DNA of 63,226 nt from CAYVTZ01 sp964454685 (GCA_964454685.1 CAYVTZ010000015.1:1-63226); one strand, 5' to 3'; counted from the first letter of the stretch, positions 6,917-15,966 are shown. The notes: generated by a model not told the origin, from the letters alone. Program-made: numbers and translations.

Positions 6917-6945
6917 TTGACATATATCGATGTTCTATCTATACT
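6917..6945 (+). promoter_or_regulatory. SigA promoter of the PadR operon with an AT-rich dyad
   Basis: TTGACA (6917-6922), 17 bases and TATACT (6940-6945) form a near-consensus promoter. An imperfect inverted repeat, ATATATCGAT (6922-6931) and ATCAATATAT (6958-6967), brackets the -10 and the predicted start near 6952. That is where an autoregulating PadR repressor would bind. Confidence 0.7.
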
Positions 6946-6982
6946 CATATATAGATTATCAATATATAAAGAGGTAAAATAT

Positions 6983-7330
6983 ATGACCATCGACAAAAGC
7001 CTGCTCGCAGGCAGCACCGCAACGCTATTGCTCAAATTATTAGAAGATTGTGATATGTACGGTTATCAAATGATAGAAGTTCTCGCCAAACGCTCTCGGG
7101 ATACATTTCACCTCAAAGCCGGAACGCTCTATCCCATTTTACATACGCTGGAAAAAAACGGGTACGTCACGTCTTACGAGCAAAAGGCGGATAACGATCG
7201 CACACGCAAATACTACCACATCACCAAATCCGGCAAAAAAGCGCTGCTGGAAAAGCAAGCAGAATGGAATCAATACGCATCTGCCGTAGAGCAAGTGCTC
7301 CGTGGAGGTGTCGGCTATGCAAACCCGTGA
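6983..7330 (+). CDS. PadR-family transcriptional regulator
   Basis: The 115-residue protein has the PadR winged helix: an LLKLLEDCDMYGYQMIEVL opening, then the strongly conserved GTLYPILHTLEKNGYV segment and a wing of RKYYHITKSGKKAL. PadR proteins of this short class repress their own operon. The start at 6983 is chosen because it follows an AGAGG site and lies after the predicted transcription start. An in-frame ATG at 6917 falls inside the promoter. Its end overlaps the next gene by 14 bases, so the two form a coupled pair in which PadR probably controls the membrane protein. Confidence 0.85.
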   Translation: MTIDKSLLAGSTATLLLKLLEDCDMYGYQMIEVLAKRSRDTFHLKAGTLYPILHTLEKNGYVTSYEQKADNDRTRKYYHITKSGKKALLEKQAEWNQYASAVEQVLRGGVGYANP

Positions 7331-8645
7331 AAAAATCCGCTCATATTGCACCGCTGTGTGCAATGAAATTCGCTTTCGGAGCGCGCATGATTGCGTGACG
7401 AAAGAACTCAGTGATCACATCCAAGATCAGCGTGATGCATACATGGCACAGGGCGAAAGTGAAGAGCTCGCCACCAATCGCGCCATTGAGCAGATGGGTG
7501 ATGCCGTGGAAATCGGCACCCAGCTTGACAAAGCGTATCGTCCCCAACCGCAATGGATGCTGCTGGGTTTGGCGATTTTGCTCATACTTTTGGGCTTTGC
7601 AGCGCGCTTCGCAGTAAGCCCTGTCCTGTCCGTTGATCCCGGCAACGCAGTCCTTGGTGTCTGCATCGCAGGCGCGGCTTTGTTTTTGTGTTATTTCTTA
7701 GATATCACCTTTTTAAGCAAATACGCTCTGCCAATCTCACTGGTTTGCACCCTTCTGTTCGCACTCGGATTGGCGCTCAGTTCACTCACCGGCCAACAGG
7801 CATTCGGCACATTCCCGTCCAGTATAAGCCATTTTGTCCTTATACTCCCTTTCGTTTTTGCGCTGTTCCTGTATGCAATGCGCAAGAAAGGAACCAAAGG
7901 GATGATTCTGTGTAATGCCTTTTATATCCTCTTGTTGGTGTTTATCCTTGCGCTTTCTGTTTCATTTACCGAGGCACTGGTTTTTTCCGCCATCGCGTGG
8001 ATCATCCTGATGATTGCCGCACATCAAAAATGGTTTCACATCAGCAAAAAGCGCGGCTATCTGATTGCATTACTGCCACTGGCGCTGGCTGCCGTATGCG
8101 CGCTGTTGCTGCTGAAGGAATACCAGTGGGCGCGTCTTACAAGTTTCGTCACAAGCGCGCACAGCGATCCAAACGGCGCTGGCTTTGTCATCAATCAAGT
8201 CCGCGATATGTTGCAGCACGCGCAGTGGGTCGGCATGGGCAATGTCTCCGCATTGGCAAATCCTGACTTTTCACTCACCACTGTGTTGCAATCCGATTTT
8301 ACACTCACCGCGCTTATTTTCAACTACGGATACATCGCTTTGGTCATCATATTAGCGCCTCTCGCCTTATTTCTGACGCTTGCTCTGCGCCAAACGCTAA
8401 AGCTCAAAAGCGTACTCGGAAAGCTGGTGACACTTTCCGTCCTGCTTGTGTTCCTCTTTCAAATCACACTTTTTCTATGTGCCAATCTGGGTATGTCTTC
8501 TACCCCTGTGCTCGGCTTTCCCTTCCTTTCCCCCGGCAACACCATGCTCGTACTCAATGCCGCGCTTGCAGGCTTCATGCTTAGCGTATTTCGTTCAGGC
8601 AGTGTGCTGCGCGATCCTGTAACCGTTCAAATGAAAGCGAGATAA
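7317..8645 (+). CDS. FtsW/RodA/SpoVE-like membrane protein with N-terminal HAAS-like domain
   Basis: The 442-residue protein starts with a soluble segment of about 75 residues rich in helices (ELSDHIQDQRDAYMAQG.. AIEQMGD), of the HAAS/permease-prefix type found next to PadR regulators. About ten membrane segments follow. The C-terminal part has features of the SEDS family: DFTLTALIFNYGYIAL and PVLGFPFLSPGNTMLVLNAAL, close to the family's GiPLPFiSyGGSs region. SEDS proteins polymerise glycan chains. Whether this divergent copy does so is unclear. GGAGG (7304-7308) sits 8 bases before the ATG. Confidence 0.65.
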   Translation: MQTREKIRSYCTAVCNEIRFRSAHDCVTKELSDHIQDQRDAYMAQGESEELATNRAIEQMGDAVEIGTQLDKAYRPQPQWMLLGLAILLILLGFAARFAVSPVLSVDPGNAVLGVCIAGAALFLCYFLDITFLSKYALPISLVCTLLFALGLALSSLTGQQAFGTFPSSISHFVLILPFVFALFLYAMRKKGTKGMILCNAFYILLLVFILALSVSFTEALVFSAIAWIILMIAAHQKWFHISKKRGYLIALLPLALAAVCALLLLKEYQWARLTSFVTSAHSDPNGAGFVINQVRDMLQHAQWVGMGNVSALANPDFSLTTVLQSDFTLTALIFNYGYIALVIILAPLALFLTLALRQTLKLKSVLGKLVTLSVLLVFLFQITLFLCANLGMSSTPVLGFPFLSPGNTMLVLNAALAGFMLSVFRSGSVLRDPVTVQMKAR

Positions 8646-8706
8646 TGGTACTCCAATATCGAACGCCCGTTTTCGCCACACGCCATATGCTAGTCCTCTT
8701 ACATGC

Positions 8707-8744
8707 AAAAGCGGCTTCTCCGGCAATCATCAGCCGGAAAAGCC
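8707..8744 (-). terminator. intrinsic terminator of the MacAB-type operon
   Basis: GGCTT-C-TCCGGC (8713-8724) pairs with GCCGGA-A-AAGCC (8733-8744). On the minus strand the stem is followed by GCTTTTGC. It lies directly after the ATPase stop codon and between two convergent genes. Confidence 0.65.
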
Positions 8745-8753
8745 ACTGCGTGT

Positions 8754-9428
8754 TCACGCTTCCCGCAGTACTCCATCGTTGATTTCCACAATGCGGCGGC
8801 TGCGTCGCGCAACATTAATATCGTGACTGATCATGACGATCGTATTGCCCCGCTCGTTCAGTTCCCCAAAGAGCGAGAGTATCTCCGCTCCCGTAACAGA
8901 ATCCAGCGCACCGGTCGGTTCGTCTGCCAGCAGCAGCGCAGGCTGTGTCACCAGCGCGCGTGCGATCGCCACCCTTTGCTGCTGCCCGCCGGAAAGTTCG
9001 CTGGGGCGATGCGTTATGCGGCTGGAAAGCCCCACAAGCTCAATGCCTTCGCGTGCGGCTGCCGTGGCCTCCGTGCGGGACATCCCGCGCAGCAACAGCG
9101 GCATGATCACGTTTTGCAGTGCCGTATATTGAGGGATGAGGTGATATTTTTGAAAAATAAACCCGATATTGCGGTTGCGTATACGCGTTAGCTCTGCGTC
9201 GGAACAATCCTCAATGGGCATTTCACCAAATCGATAGCTTCCGCTGTCCAGTATATCCATGCAACCCAGTATGTTCATCAACGTGGATTTCCCGCTGCCC
9301 GACGGGCCGAGTATCGTCATATACTCGCCCCGCTCCACCTCCATGCACACATCCTTCAAAACGTGCAGCCTTTCCGCGCCCATTGCATAACTTTTGTTTA
9401 CATCTTTTAAGCACAATAGTTTTTCCAT
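8754..9428 (-). CDS. MacB-type ABC transporter ATP-binding protein
   Basis: The 224-residue ATPase has all the expected motifs: Walker A GPSGSGKST at residues 41-49, a Q-loop in IFQKYHLIPQ, signature LSGGQQQRVAIARAL, Walker B LLLADEPTGALD and the H-loop in MISHD. The sequence is of the LolD/MacB/FtsE class, which powers FtsX-like permeases that work with extracytoplasmic adaptors rather than moving solutes through the membrane. It is the last gene of a four-gene minus-strand operon with adaptor, permease and lipoprotein. The substrate is unknown. Peptides, antibiotics or lipids are all possible for this class. Confidence 0.87.
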   Translation of the reverse strand: MEKLLCLKDVNKSYAMGAERLHVLKDVCMEVERGEYMTILGPSGSGKSTLMNILGCMDILDSGSYRFGEMPIEDCSDAELTRIRNRNIGFIFQKYHLIPQYTALQNVIMPLLLRGMSRTEATAAAREGIELVGLSSRITHRPSELSGGQQQRVAIARALVTQPALLLADEPTGALDSVTGAEILSLFGELNERGNTIVMISHDINVARRSRRIVEINDGVLREA

Positions 9429-9432
9429 CGCG

Positions 9433-10056
9433 TTATTCCATGATTGTAATGTTCTGCGCGTTCATACGTTCGGCTTGCGCATCGTCCACAGTCAGCAGTA
9501 ACACAGAACCCTTTTTGATATCTTCAAGCTTGGCGCTTTTCCCTGTCAGCACGCTCATGATGTCTATTCCCGTTGGAATGATCACGCTCTTGGTTTCGCC
9601 CGTGTAGTTCAGTTCCATCTTATTCCCGCCGCTTGCGCCGTCCACAACGTTAACCGACCCGTCACCATCTGCTACCGATATGGTAATTTCACCGTCGCCG
9701 TCAGAATCCGCACCTTCCGGCAACGCTTCTTCATCGACCATAACGGTCGTTGCCGGCGTCATTGCAATCGAAGCTCCTTCCTCTGTTCCGGCATCGGGTT
9801 CGCCCATTTCAAACGGCGGATTCGCCAGTTCCAGTTCGATCTCGTTGCCTACAATGTTCTTCACCTTGCCAAAAATATTGGTCGTTTTCTGCGCATCCGG
9901 TGGCGCGGCCTCGCCCTGCTCACCCTCTGCGTTCTGCTCTTGTGCCACCTCCTGCGTCGGCTCCGGCTGCGGCGTCACCGCCGGCGCACCCGTGGAACAT
10001 CCCCATAGCGTCGTAGCCAAAACCCCTGCTAAAATCACTGTAATCATCTTCTTCAT
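9433..10056 (-). CDS. lipoprotein within the MacAB-type operon
   Basis: The 207-residue product has a type II signal peptide, MKKMITVILAGVLATTLWGC, with the lipidated cysteine at residue 20. A Pro/Glu/Gln-rich linker follows, then a small domain starting FGKVKNIVGNEIELELANP, which has the look of a strand-rich fold. The start at 10056 is used because the upstream in-frame ATG would add charged residues before the signal. Similar lipoproteins are often found beside MacAB-type transporters in Clostridia. It may act as an accessory of the adaptor outside the membrane, which is inference. The stop is 4 bases before the ATPase start. Confidence 0.75.
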   Translation of the reverse strand: MKKMITVILAGVLATTLWGCSTGAPAVTPQPEPTQEVAQEQNAEGEQGEAAPPDAQKTTNIFGKVKNIVGNEIELELANPPFEMGEPDAGTEEGASIAMTPATTVMVDEEALPEGADSDGDGEITISVADGDGSVNVVDGASGGNKMELNYTGETKSVIIPTGIDIMSVLTGKSAKLEDIKKGSVLLLTVDDAQAERMNAQNITIME

Positions 10057-10151
10057 TGTCTCTTGTTTCCTTTCATATTTCAATTTTTTATTGATGATAT
10101 ACTCTGCCTCATCTCATGCGATAGAGCATATCATAAATGCTAATTTCTGAT

Positions 10152-11360
10152 TCACTCATAATTGAGTGCGTCGATCGGCTTCAATCTGGATGCCTTGTAG
10201 GCCGGATACGCGCCAAACACCGTGCCTGTCAAAACAGAGAACAGCAGCGCCAGAAACGCGCCGTCCGGCGTAGCCAGAACAGGAATTTGTGTCAGTCGCA
10301 TCAGCGGCAGCAACAGAGCGGAAAGCAGTATTCCCACCAGCCCGCCAAACAGGCTGATCAGCACCGATTCCAACAGGAATTGTGTCATGATATCCCTGCG
10401 CGATCCTCCCAGCGCTTTTAAAATGCCGATCTCGCGTGTACGCTCTTTTACTGATACAAACAGCACGTTCATAATGCCGATGCCGCTTACGATGAACACA
10501 ATAGCCGCCACGGATATCAGCAGCGTTTTCATGGTGCGGGCAGACTGCGTTGCCGCCTCGATGCGGCTGCCCGCATCCTCCACCACATACAGGCTGCCGT
10601 CCTCCAGCAGGTATTCCAACGAGCTTTGCACCCGGCTGATGGCCTGATCCACGACATCAATGTCCTTTGCCAGACCAATCATCTGAGGCACATCATAATC
10701 CCCGATCAATCCGCCTGCCTCCGCACTGGAATAGGGTACAAACACACTGCCATCCGGATTCATTCCCTGTATCGCGTCGCCCTTTCGCTCCAGCACTCCC
10801 ACTACGGTAAAATTACGGTTTTTAATTTTAACGCTTTTGCCCACCGCGTTTTCCGCCGTTCCAAAATATTGCTTTGCCAGCCGGTCACCCAGCACAGCCA
10901 CTCGCGCCTTATTTTCTATGTCCTCCTCCGTGATGTTGTCGCCATACGTCGTCCTGATGTTGGATATCTCTGCATATTCGGGATATACCGCCGTAATAGG
11001 CTGGTATTCCTTTTCGCCCTCTATGGTCACATCGGCAAACAGATAACTGACACGCATCAATCCTTTCATATACGGGTTTTCTTCCTTCATCGCGGCAACG
11101 TGCTCCTGCGTGAATTTCGGCAACTTGTTCAAGTCCTTGCCACCCATCGTTATTTTGGTATAATCCGGAGTCACATAGATGGTAGCGGCAGATAAATCAC
11201 CAAACTGTCCGGCGATCTCCGCCTCGCCGCCCCGCCCAATCGCAATCACCATCACAATCGTTACCGCGCCCACAATGATTCCCAGCGAAGTCAGCAACAC
11301 CTTGAATTTGTTTTCCATTAGGTTAATCCATATCACGCGTAGCGTTTCAGTCAAATTCAT
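10152..11360 (-). CDS. MacB/FtsX-type ABC transporter permease
   Basis: The 402-residue protein has one N-terminal membrane segment (about residues 20-45), a large extracytoplasmic MacB_PCD domain (about 50-270), and three C-terminal segments with the FtsX signature SVKERTREIGILKALGGSRRDI. This fold uses ATP-driven bending in the membrane to drive the adaptor outside (mechanotransmission). It starts 3 bases after the adaptor stop, so the two are coupled. A gap of about 95 bases with no obvious signal separates it from the lipoprotein gene. Confidence 0.87.
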   Translation of the reverse strand: MNLTETLRVIWINLMENKFKVLLTSLGIIVGAVTIVMVIAIGRGGEAEIAGQFGDLSAATIYVTPDYTKITMGGKDLNKLPKFTQEHVAAMKEENPYMKGLMRVSYLFADVTIEGEKEYQPITAVYPEYAEISNIRTTYGDNITEEDIENKARVAVLGDRLAKQYFGTAENAVGKSVKIKNRNFTVVGVLERKGDAIQGMNPDGSVFVPYSSAEAGGLIGDYDVPQMIGLAKDIDVVDQAISRVQSSLEYLLEDGSLYVVEDAGSRIEAATQSARTMKTLLISVAAIVFIVSGIGIMNVLFVSVKERTREIGILKALGGSRRDIMTQFLLESVLISLFGGLVGILLSALLLPLMRLTQIPVLATPDGAFLALLFSVLTGTVFGAYPAYKASRLKPIDALNYE

Positions 11361-11363
11361 GCC

Positions 11364-12785
11364 TTAGCCCTCCACAAACACAACGTCGCCCTCTTTGACT
11401 CCGGAAAGAACCTCGCTGTATCTGCCATCCGAAAATCCCGTCTTGATCGGCTGCTCAAACAGCTTGCCTGCCTGATCTTTCATCATCACCACTTGCTGTC
11501 CGTTGGAAGATTTAATCGCCTTGTTGGAAAGCATCAGCACATCCTTCACCTGCTTGGCGATAAATCGCGCACTGCATGTCATTCCGGTCAGCAGGCTTTC
11601 CCCCTCCATATCCACCGAAGCCTGCACCACATAGCTGACGGGGTTGCTGTCTTTCACAGGCAGCGGCAACTTTTTGGTCACCTTGCCTTTAAATTTGTGG
11701 TCCGGAAACGCGTCAAAGTTCAGCTCGACCTCCTGACCAATTTCGATTCCGCCGATGTCAGCCTGCGCTACCTGCAACTTCGCAAATATCTCTTCCGGTG
11801 CGCCGATTACGGCAAGCGCTTTTTCGCCGTTTGTTTCCATGCCTTCCGTATATCCCAGCTCAAGCACGATGCCATCCAGTTTCGCCAACAGATATACTTC
11901 ATTCTTGGCTTCGCCCAGCTCACGAATTTGCCGCTCAAGGTTCTCCACCTCAACCTCTGCCGATTCTATGGCATTTTCGTAGGTGTTTTTCTTGAGCGCA
12001 TTCGCGTCGCGCTCCTTGCCTTTCGCCGCCTGTTGTTGCGCATGGCTGCGCTCCATCGTTCCTATTTCCGCGTTCGCGCTGCTCATCTGCGCGTTCAGCT
12101 CATCTATCTTTGGTGCGATCGTGTCATGTTCCTCACAGTAGCCTGCGTGCGTGGCTGCCAGTGCATCCCGCTCCTGCTGCAAGGCTGCGCGCTGCGGGTC
12201 ATCCTTGGGCAACGCGGCAATCTGCGCATCCAAAGCCAAAATCTGCTCTGTCAGCTCCGCTACCAGCCTTGAAAGCTCTGCTTGCCGCGCCGAAAGCGCC
12301 GCTATATTGCCCGCTAAACCATCCGCTTTCGACTGCGCTTGCTGTCTCGCGTTATCATATTCCCCCGCGTCACCCGTATCACGCGCCTCCACTTTCCCGA
12401 TTGCCATGTTGTTTTTGGCGTCGTCCAATGCAATCTGCGCTTTTTTCAAATTGGTTTGCAGCTCTGCCAGTTTCTGTTCCAGCGCGTCCTCATCCAGCTT
12501 TGCCAGCTTGTCGCCTTTTTTCACGCTGTCGCCCGCCTTCACAAAAAGCTCTGCAATTCTCACGTTTTGCTTGAAATTGTGCGGGGTTCCTTCCAGCGAA
12601 AGCCCGCCCGCTCCGTCAATGCCCGCCGTGATATCCCCGCGCGAAACAGAGTATTCGCGCAGCAGCGCGTCCTGATTCTCTTCCTTTGCGCTCGCCGTGC
12701 CAAAGTATCCCAATCCCACCGCGAGCGTCACGCCCACCGCAACCGCTGCCACCGCCGCAATCACCTTTACCTTTTTCTTCTCCAA
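11364..12785 (-). CDS. HlyD/MacA-type efflux adaptor
   Basis: The protein has one N-terminal membrane anchor (VIAAVAAVAVGVTLAVGLGYFG), a first lipoyl half (NVRIAELFVKAGDSVKKGDKL), a long coiled coil of roughly 180 residues rich in Ala, Gln and Glu, a second lipoyl half (LLAKLDGIVLELGYTEG), and a beta-barrel end with VSGVKEGDVVFVEG-like sequence. This is the periplasmic-adaptor family, which in Gram-positives bridges a MacB-type permease and the cell wall. A TTG start at 12785 is preferred because AATGGAGG lies 8 bases upstream. In-frame ATGs at 12821, 12809 and 12800 lack a good site. Confidence 0.82.
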   Translation of the reverse strand: MEKKKVKVIAAVAAVAVGVTLAVGLGYFGTASAKEENQDALLREYSVSRGDITAGIDGAGGLSLEGTPHNFKQNVRIAELFVKAGDSVKKGDKLAKLDEDALEQKLAELQTNLKKAQIALDDAKNNMAIGKVEARDTGDAGEYDNARQQAQSKADGLAGNIAALSARQAELSRLVAELTEQILALDAQIAALPKDDPQRAALQQERDALAATHAGYCEEHDTIAPKIDELNAQMSSANAEIGTMERSHAQQQAAKGKERDANALKKNTYENAIESAEVEVENLERQIRELGEAKNEVYLLAKLDGIVLELGYTEGMETNGEKALAVIGAPEEIFAKLQVAQADIGGIEIGQEVELNFDAFPDHKFKGKVTKKLPLPVKDSNPVSYVVQASVDMEGESLLTGMTCSARFIAKQVKDVLMLSNKAIKSSNGQQVVMMKDQAGKLFEQPIKTGFSDGRYSEVLSGVKEGDVVFVEG

Positions 12786-12832
12786 GTTCGTCGCCTCCAT
12801 TCGCTTCATGATGCACAGCATACCTCAATCAG

Positions 12833-12905
12833 GGTTAAGAAACGGTTAAGATACCGCATATTGTTCAAAAAAAGTTTTCGCAACACAAATTTACCGTTTC
12901 TTAAC
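12833..12905. promoter_or_regulatory. divergent operator: 13-bp inverted repeat with 11-bp-phased half sites
   Basis: GGTTAAGAAACGG (12833-12845) and CCGTTTCTTAACC (12893-12905) are exact inverted copies between the export operon and the response regulator gene. The left copy continues into a second GGTTAAG at 12844-12850, 11 bases from the first, and the right copy continues into GGTAAA on its own strand. Direct repeats 11 bases apart are the standard site for OmpR-family dimers. The right copy overlaps the -35 position of a plus-strand -10 TAGAAT (12917-12922). The neighbouring regulator therefore most likely controls both directions. Confidence 0.65.
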
Positions 12906-12949
12906 CAAATCTATGTTAGAATATAGTAAAAAAACGGAGGCGAAACACA

Positions 12950-13618
12950 TTGAAGCTGCTGATCATAGAAGACGAAGAGGACATTTTATCCGCATTGCTA
13001 CGCGGCTTTCAAAAGCGTGGTTACATCGCGGAAGGGGCGCAGGACGGGCTCACCGGCCTTGAAATGGCACAGACCGGCGGCTACGATCTGGTGATTCTGG
13101 ATCGAAATCTTCCTCAGATGGATGGCATGGACGTACTGCACCAACTGCGCGCGGAAGATAAATCCATAAAAATACTCATACTGTCTGCAATGGCAGATTT
13201 CCCCGACCGTATTTCCGGTTTAGACAGCGGCGCGAACGATTACCTCGTCAAGCCTTTTGATTTTGGCGAGCTGGAGGCGCGTGTGCGCAATTTATTGCGG
13301 CGGGAATTTGTACAGCAAGATGTCAAAATAAACTGTTGCGGCGTGGAAATAGACACCGCGTCAAAACGCGTTTTTGCGCCGGACGGAACGCTGATCGAGC
13401 TTTCCCCCAAAGAATATATGATACTGGAATACCTTGCCATGAAGCGAGGATCAGCCGTTTCCGCCGAAGAACTGATCGATCACACTTGGAAAGGCGAGGA
13501 CGGTTTCTTTTCCAATGCCATAAAGGTACACATCAGCCAACTGCGTAAAAAGCTTTCCCCCTACTGCGCGGACGCAATCAGCCATATTCGCGGCGCAGGC
13601 TATCTCATAGAGAGGTGA
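12950..13618 (+). CDS. OmpR-family response regulator
   Basis: The 222-residue protein has a receiver domain (acidic E7-D8-E9, phospho-acceptor D51 in YDLVILDRNLP, KP pair in DYLVKPFD) and a winged-helix DNA-binding domain (ELSPKEYMILEYLAMKRG and a recognition helix in NAIKVHISQLRKKL). It starts at TTG 12950 with CGGAGG 9 bases upstream. It is followed 4 bases later by its kinase and is divergent from the MacAB-type operon. Together with the shared operator this suggests it senses envelope stress or a toxic compound and induces the exporter. Confidence 0.88.
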   Translation: MKLLIIEDEEDILSALLRGFQKRGYIAEGAQDGLTGLEMAQTGGYDLVILDRNLPQMDGMDVLHQLRAEDKSIKILILSAMADFPDRISGLDSGANDYLVKPFDFGELEARVRNLLRREFVQQDVKINCCGVEIDTASKRVFAPDGTLIELSPKEYMILEYLAMKRGSAVSAEELIDHTWKGEDGFFSNAIKVHISQLRKKLSPYCADAISHIRGAGYLIER

Positions 13619-13622
13619 CCCA

Positions 13623-14957
13623 TTGAAAAAGCTAAAGATATATAAAATTTCGCTGCGTGCGAGAATCACCATCGTCACAATGCTCATGATTTCTGTGATT
13701 GCCGTGGCTTTTACCTTTATCACCATGTACAGCGCAAACTACCTTGTGTTTAGCGCCACAGATACGCCGTCCGCACTATCGCAAGCGCCGCTCGAGCCTA
13801 TGGATCCCGCAAACGCGGCATCATCCGATGTCTTGGTTGAACCGGCATCCAATGTTTATTTGTTCGCCCCCGGCTTTGATGCGCAAATGCTCACCGTGCC
13901 GGCGTCAACAGTGCTGCAAAGCCAGGACGCGGAACCGCTGCTCCCCGCCGCGCAGTTTGCCGCAGAGGCGGACAGCGTTCCCGCCCAAGTCGTTTCGATA
14001 TCGTCCAGTTTTGCAGACGGTGTGTTCAGCGTGTCGCCCGCTATCACGCTGGCGGTACAGGATTTCAACATACTGCTTTTGGTGATCATGATGATTATTG
14101 TAGCAGTCGGTGGACTGGTCACGTGGCTGGCACTGGGCGGCGCATTGCGTCCGGTAAAGCGACTGAGCGAGGAGATTGGCGGCATCGGTGAAAACGACCT
14201 TTCTGTGCGCATCTCAGATTTCAAGGCAGGAGACGAAATCAACCGGTTGGCAGACTCCTTCAACCACATGCTGGAACGGCTGGACAAAGCGTTTGCCGGA
14301 CAAAAGGGCTTTGCCTCTGCTGCCGCGCACGAGCTCAAGACGCCGCTTTCCGCCATCAAAGCAAATATTGAAGTGCTGGAAATCGAAAAAGAACCAGACG
14401 CGGAAGAATACGCACAGACCATCAGCGTCGTAAAGAAGCAGACTGAACGCATGATATCACTGGTGGACGAGCTGCTGGAGTTGGCATCCGGCAAAGAGCA
14501 AGCAGTCGAAAGGCTGGAACTGGCTCCCATACTCCGGGAGTCCGCAAAATCGTTGGCACACACAGCCGCGGAACGCGAAATCGAAATCGTGCTAGATGTC
14601 CCTGACGATTGCTGTGCCACCGCAAACCGCGAACTGTTACGCCGCGCAGCCGAAAACATTATTTCAAACGCCGTCAAATACGGCAAGCACGGCAGCCGCG
14701 TGTTTCTGCGCGCCGAGCAGACGAACACCGACGTGCTGATCCGTGTGATCGATAGCGGGCCGGGGGTACCGGAGCAAGATCGTGAACGCATCTTCGAACC
14801 CTTTTTCCGTGTTGACACTTCGCGCTCACGCAAGGCCGGCGGAGCTGGTCTGGGATTGGCAATCGCACAAGATGCCCTCATAAGGCAGGGCGGCAAACTC
14901 GAATATCTGGAAAATCCGGAAGGCGGCAGCATCTTTCAGATTACACTCCTTAGATGA
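13623..14957 (+). CDS. sensor histidine kinase of the two-component pair
   Basis: The 444-residue kinase has membrane segments at about 16-37 and 148-171 that flank an extracytoplasmic sensor of about 110 residues. A HAMP domain follows, then HisKA with phospho-accepting H236 in AAAHELKTPLSAIK, and HATPase_c with NIISNAVKYG, DSGPGVPEQDRERIFEPF and GAGLGLAIAQ. The sensor region is Ala/Ser/Pro-rich and of no known family. It starts at TTG 13623 behind AGAGGTGA. It should phosphorylate the regulator just upstream. Confidence 0.88.
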   Translation: MKKLKIYKISLRARITIVTMLMISVIAVAFTFITMYSANYLVFSATDTPSALSQAPLEPMDPANAASSDVLVEPASNVYLFAPGFDAQMLTVPASTVLQSQDAEPLLPAAQFAAEADSVPAQVVSISSSFADGVFSVSPAITLAVQDFNILLLVIMMIIVAVGGLVTWLALGGALRPVKRLSEEIGGIGENDLSVRISDFKAGDEINRLADSFNHMLERLDKAFAGQKGFASAAAHELKTPLSAIKANIEVLEIEKEPDAEEYAQTISVVKKQTERMISLVDELLELASGKEQAVERLELAPILRESAKSLAHTAAEREIEIVLDVPDDCCATANRELLRRAAENIISNAVKYGKHGSRVFLRAEQTNTDVLIRVIDSGPGVPEQDRERIFEPFFRVDTSRSRKAGGAGLGLAIAQDALIRQGGKLEYLENPEGGSIFQITLLR

Positions 14958-14975
14958 ACATAAGAAAGCATAAAA

Positions 14976-15014
14976 AATGCTTCGCAAGCGACTTACCCTG
15001 CGAAGCATTTTTTG
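14976..15014 (+). terminator. intrinsic terminator of the two-component operon
   Basis: AATGCTTCGCA (14976-14986) pairs perfectly with TGCGAAGCATT (14999-15009) and is followed by TTTTTG. The remaining 210 bases up to the next (convergent) gene hold nothing I can identify. Confidence 0.85.
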
Positions 15015-15224
15015 ATATTCTATTTTTTCATAGCAACAGAGTCAGCGATCCGTTTCTGCAAACATTTTTGCCGCAACCGTAAAAATCTACCGGCGCCTTG
15101 ACGGCGAAGCATTACAAAAGTTGCCGTGTTTCACTCTAACGCACATCAATCATTACGCGCGTGCTTACAAACACAGCAAATCAGGCATTCTATGCACTAC
15201 CCTCATTCTTACAGTAGGGGAAGC

Positions 15225-15887
15225 TCATTCACCCGCACCACAGCTTCCCGTCATCTTGCTGATTGCCTGAGGCATGTCTTCACTTGCCATCACGCAAGTT
15301 CCCGCTACCATATAATCTGCACCGCATGCTTTGATTGCCTCCACATTGTCCAGCGTAACCCCTCCATCCACGCCAATTTCGAAGGTATATCCGCTGCTAT
15401 CACGCAGTTCTTTTGTCTGCCGCAGCTTGTCGTACATTTGCGGAATAAACTGCTGCCCGCCCAGTCCTAAACACACACTCACCAGCAAGACGCGATCCAC
15501 CCACGGCGCCACGGCTGTTAGCGCGCTTATTGGCGTTTCCGGCGCAACGCAAACACCCACGCGCGCGCCGGCCTCCTTAATATCACGCAAGGTTCGGTAG
15601 GTTTGCAGGCAAGGCTCCAGTTGCACGGTCACAATGCCCGCACCTGCATTTACCATTCTCATGGCAAATGCCTGCGGCTGGGCAATCATCAGGTGCGCAT
15701 CAACCGGAATATTTGCCGCTCTGCAAATGTCCGCCACATTCTGCACACCAAACGCAATGTCTTCCACCAAATGCCCGTCCATTACATCCACATGGAAAAA
15801 GCCTGCGCCAGCCTGCTCTGCATTTGTCATCGCATCCGCTAAGTGCAAAAAATCTGCCGCCAGCAACGATGCCCCGATTTCAACCAT
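15225..15887 (-). CDS. ribulose-phosphate 3-epimerase family protein
   Basis: The 220-residue TIM-barrel protein has the family's active-site segments in order: SLLAADF, FFHVDVMDGH with metal-binding His and Asp, DAHLM, a SVCLGLGGQQFI loop where the family has SVNPGFGGQ.FI, and GVDGGV. The altered loop, SVCLGLGGQ, suggests a paralogue rather than the housekeeping Rpe. Together with the kinase upstream it would convert a pentulose 5-phosphate to its C3 epimer for the pentose phosphate pathway. A related allulose-6-phosphate 3-epimerase activity is an alternative. It is the last gene of the operon. Confidence 0.8.
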   Translation of the reverse strand: MVEIGASLLAADFLHLADAMTNAEQAGAGFFHVDVMDGHLVEDIAFGVQNVADICRAANIPVDAHLMIAQPQAFAMRMVNAGAGIVTVQLEPCLQTYRTLRDIKEAGARVGVCVAPETPISALTAVAPWVDRVLLVSVCLGLGGQQFIPQMYDKLRQTKELRDSSGYTFEIGVDGGVTLDNVEAIKACGADYMVAGTCVMASEDMPQAISKMTGSCGAGE

Positions 15888-15966
15888 ATGCTTCCCGCCT
15901 TTCTGCGTGACGCTTCATCAAGCATTACGCACTTCCCGCTTTTCTCACATCACAGATGCTCTGCCA

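Noticed and set aside
13856..14932. A 358-codon minus-strand frame antisense to the histidine kinase.
   Set aside because: Ser/Arg-rich composition with no domain. The kinase frame has all expected motifs.
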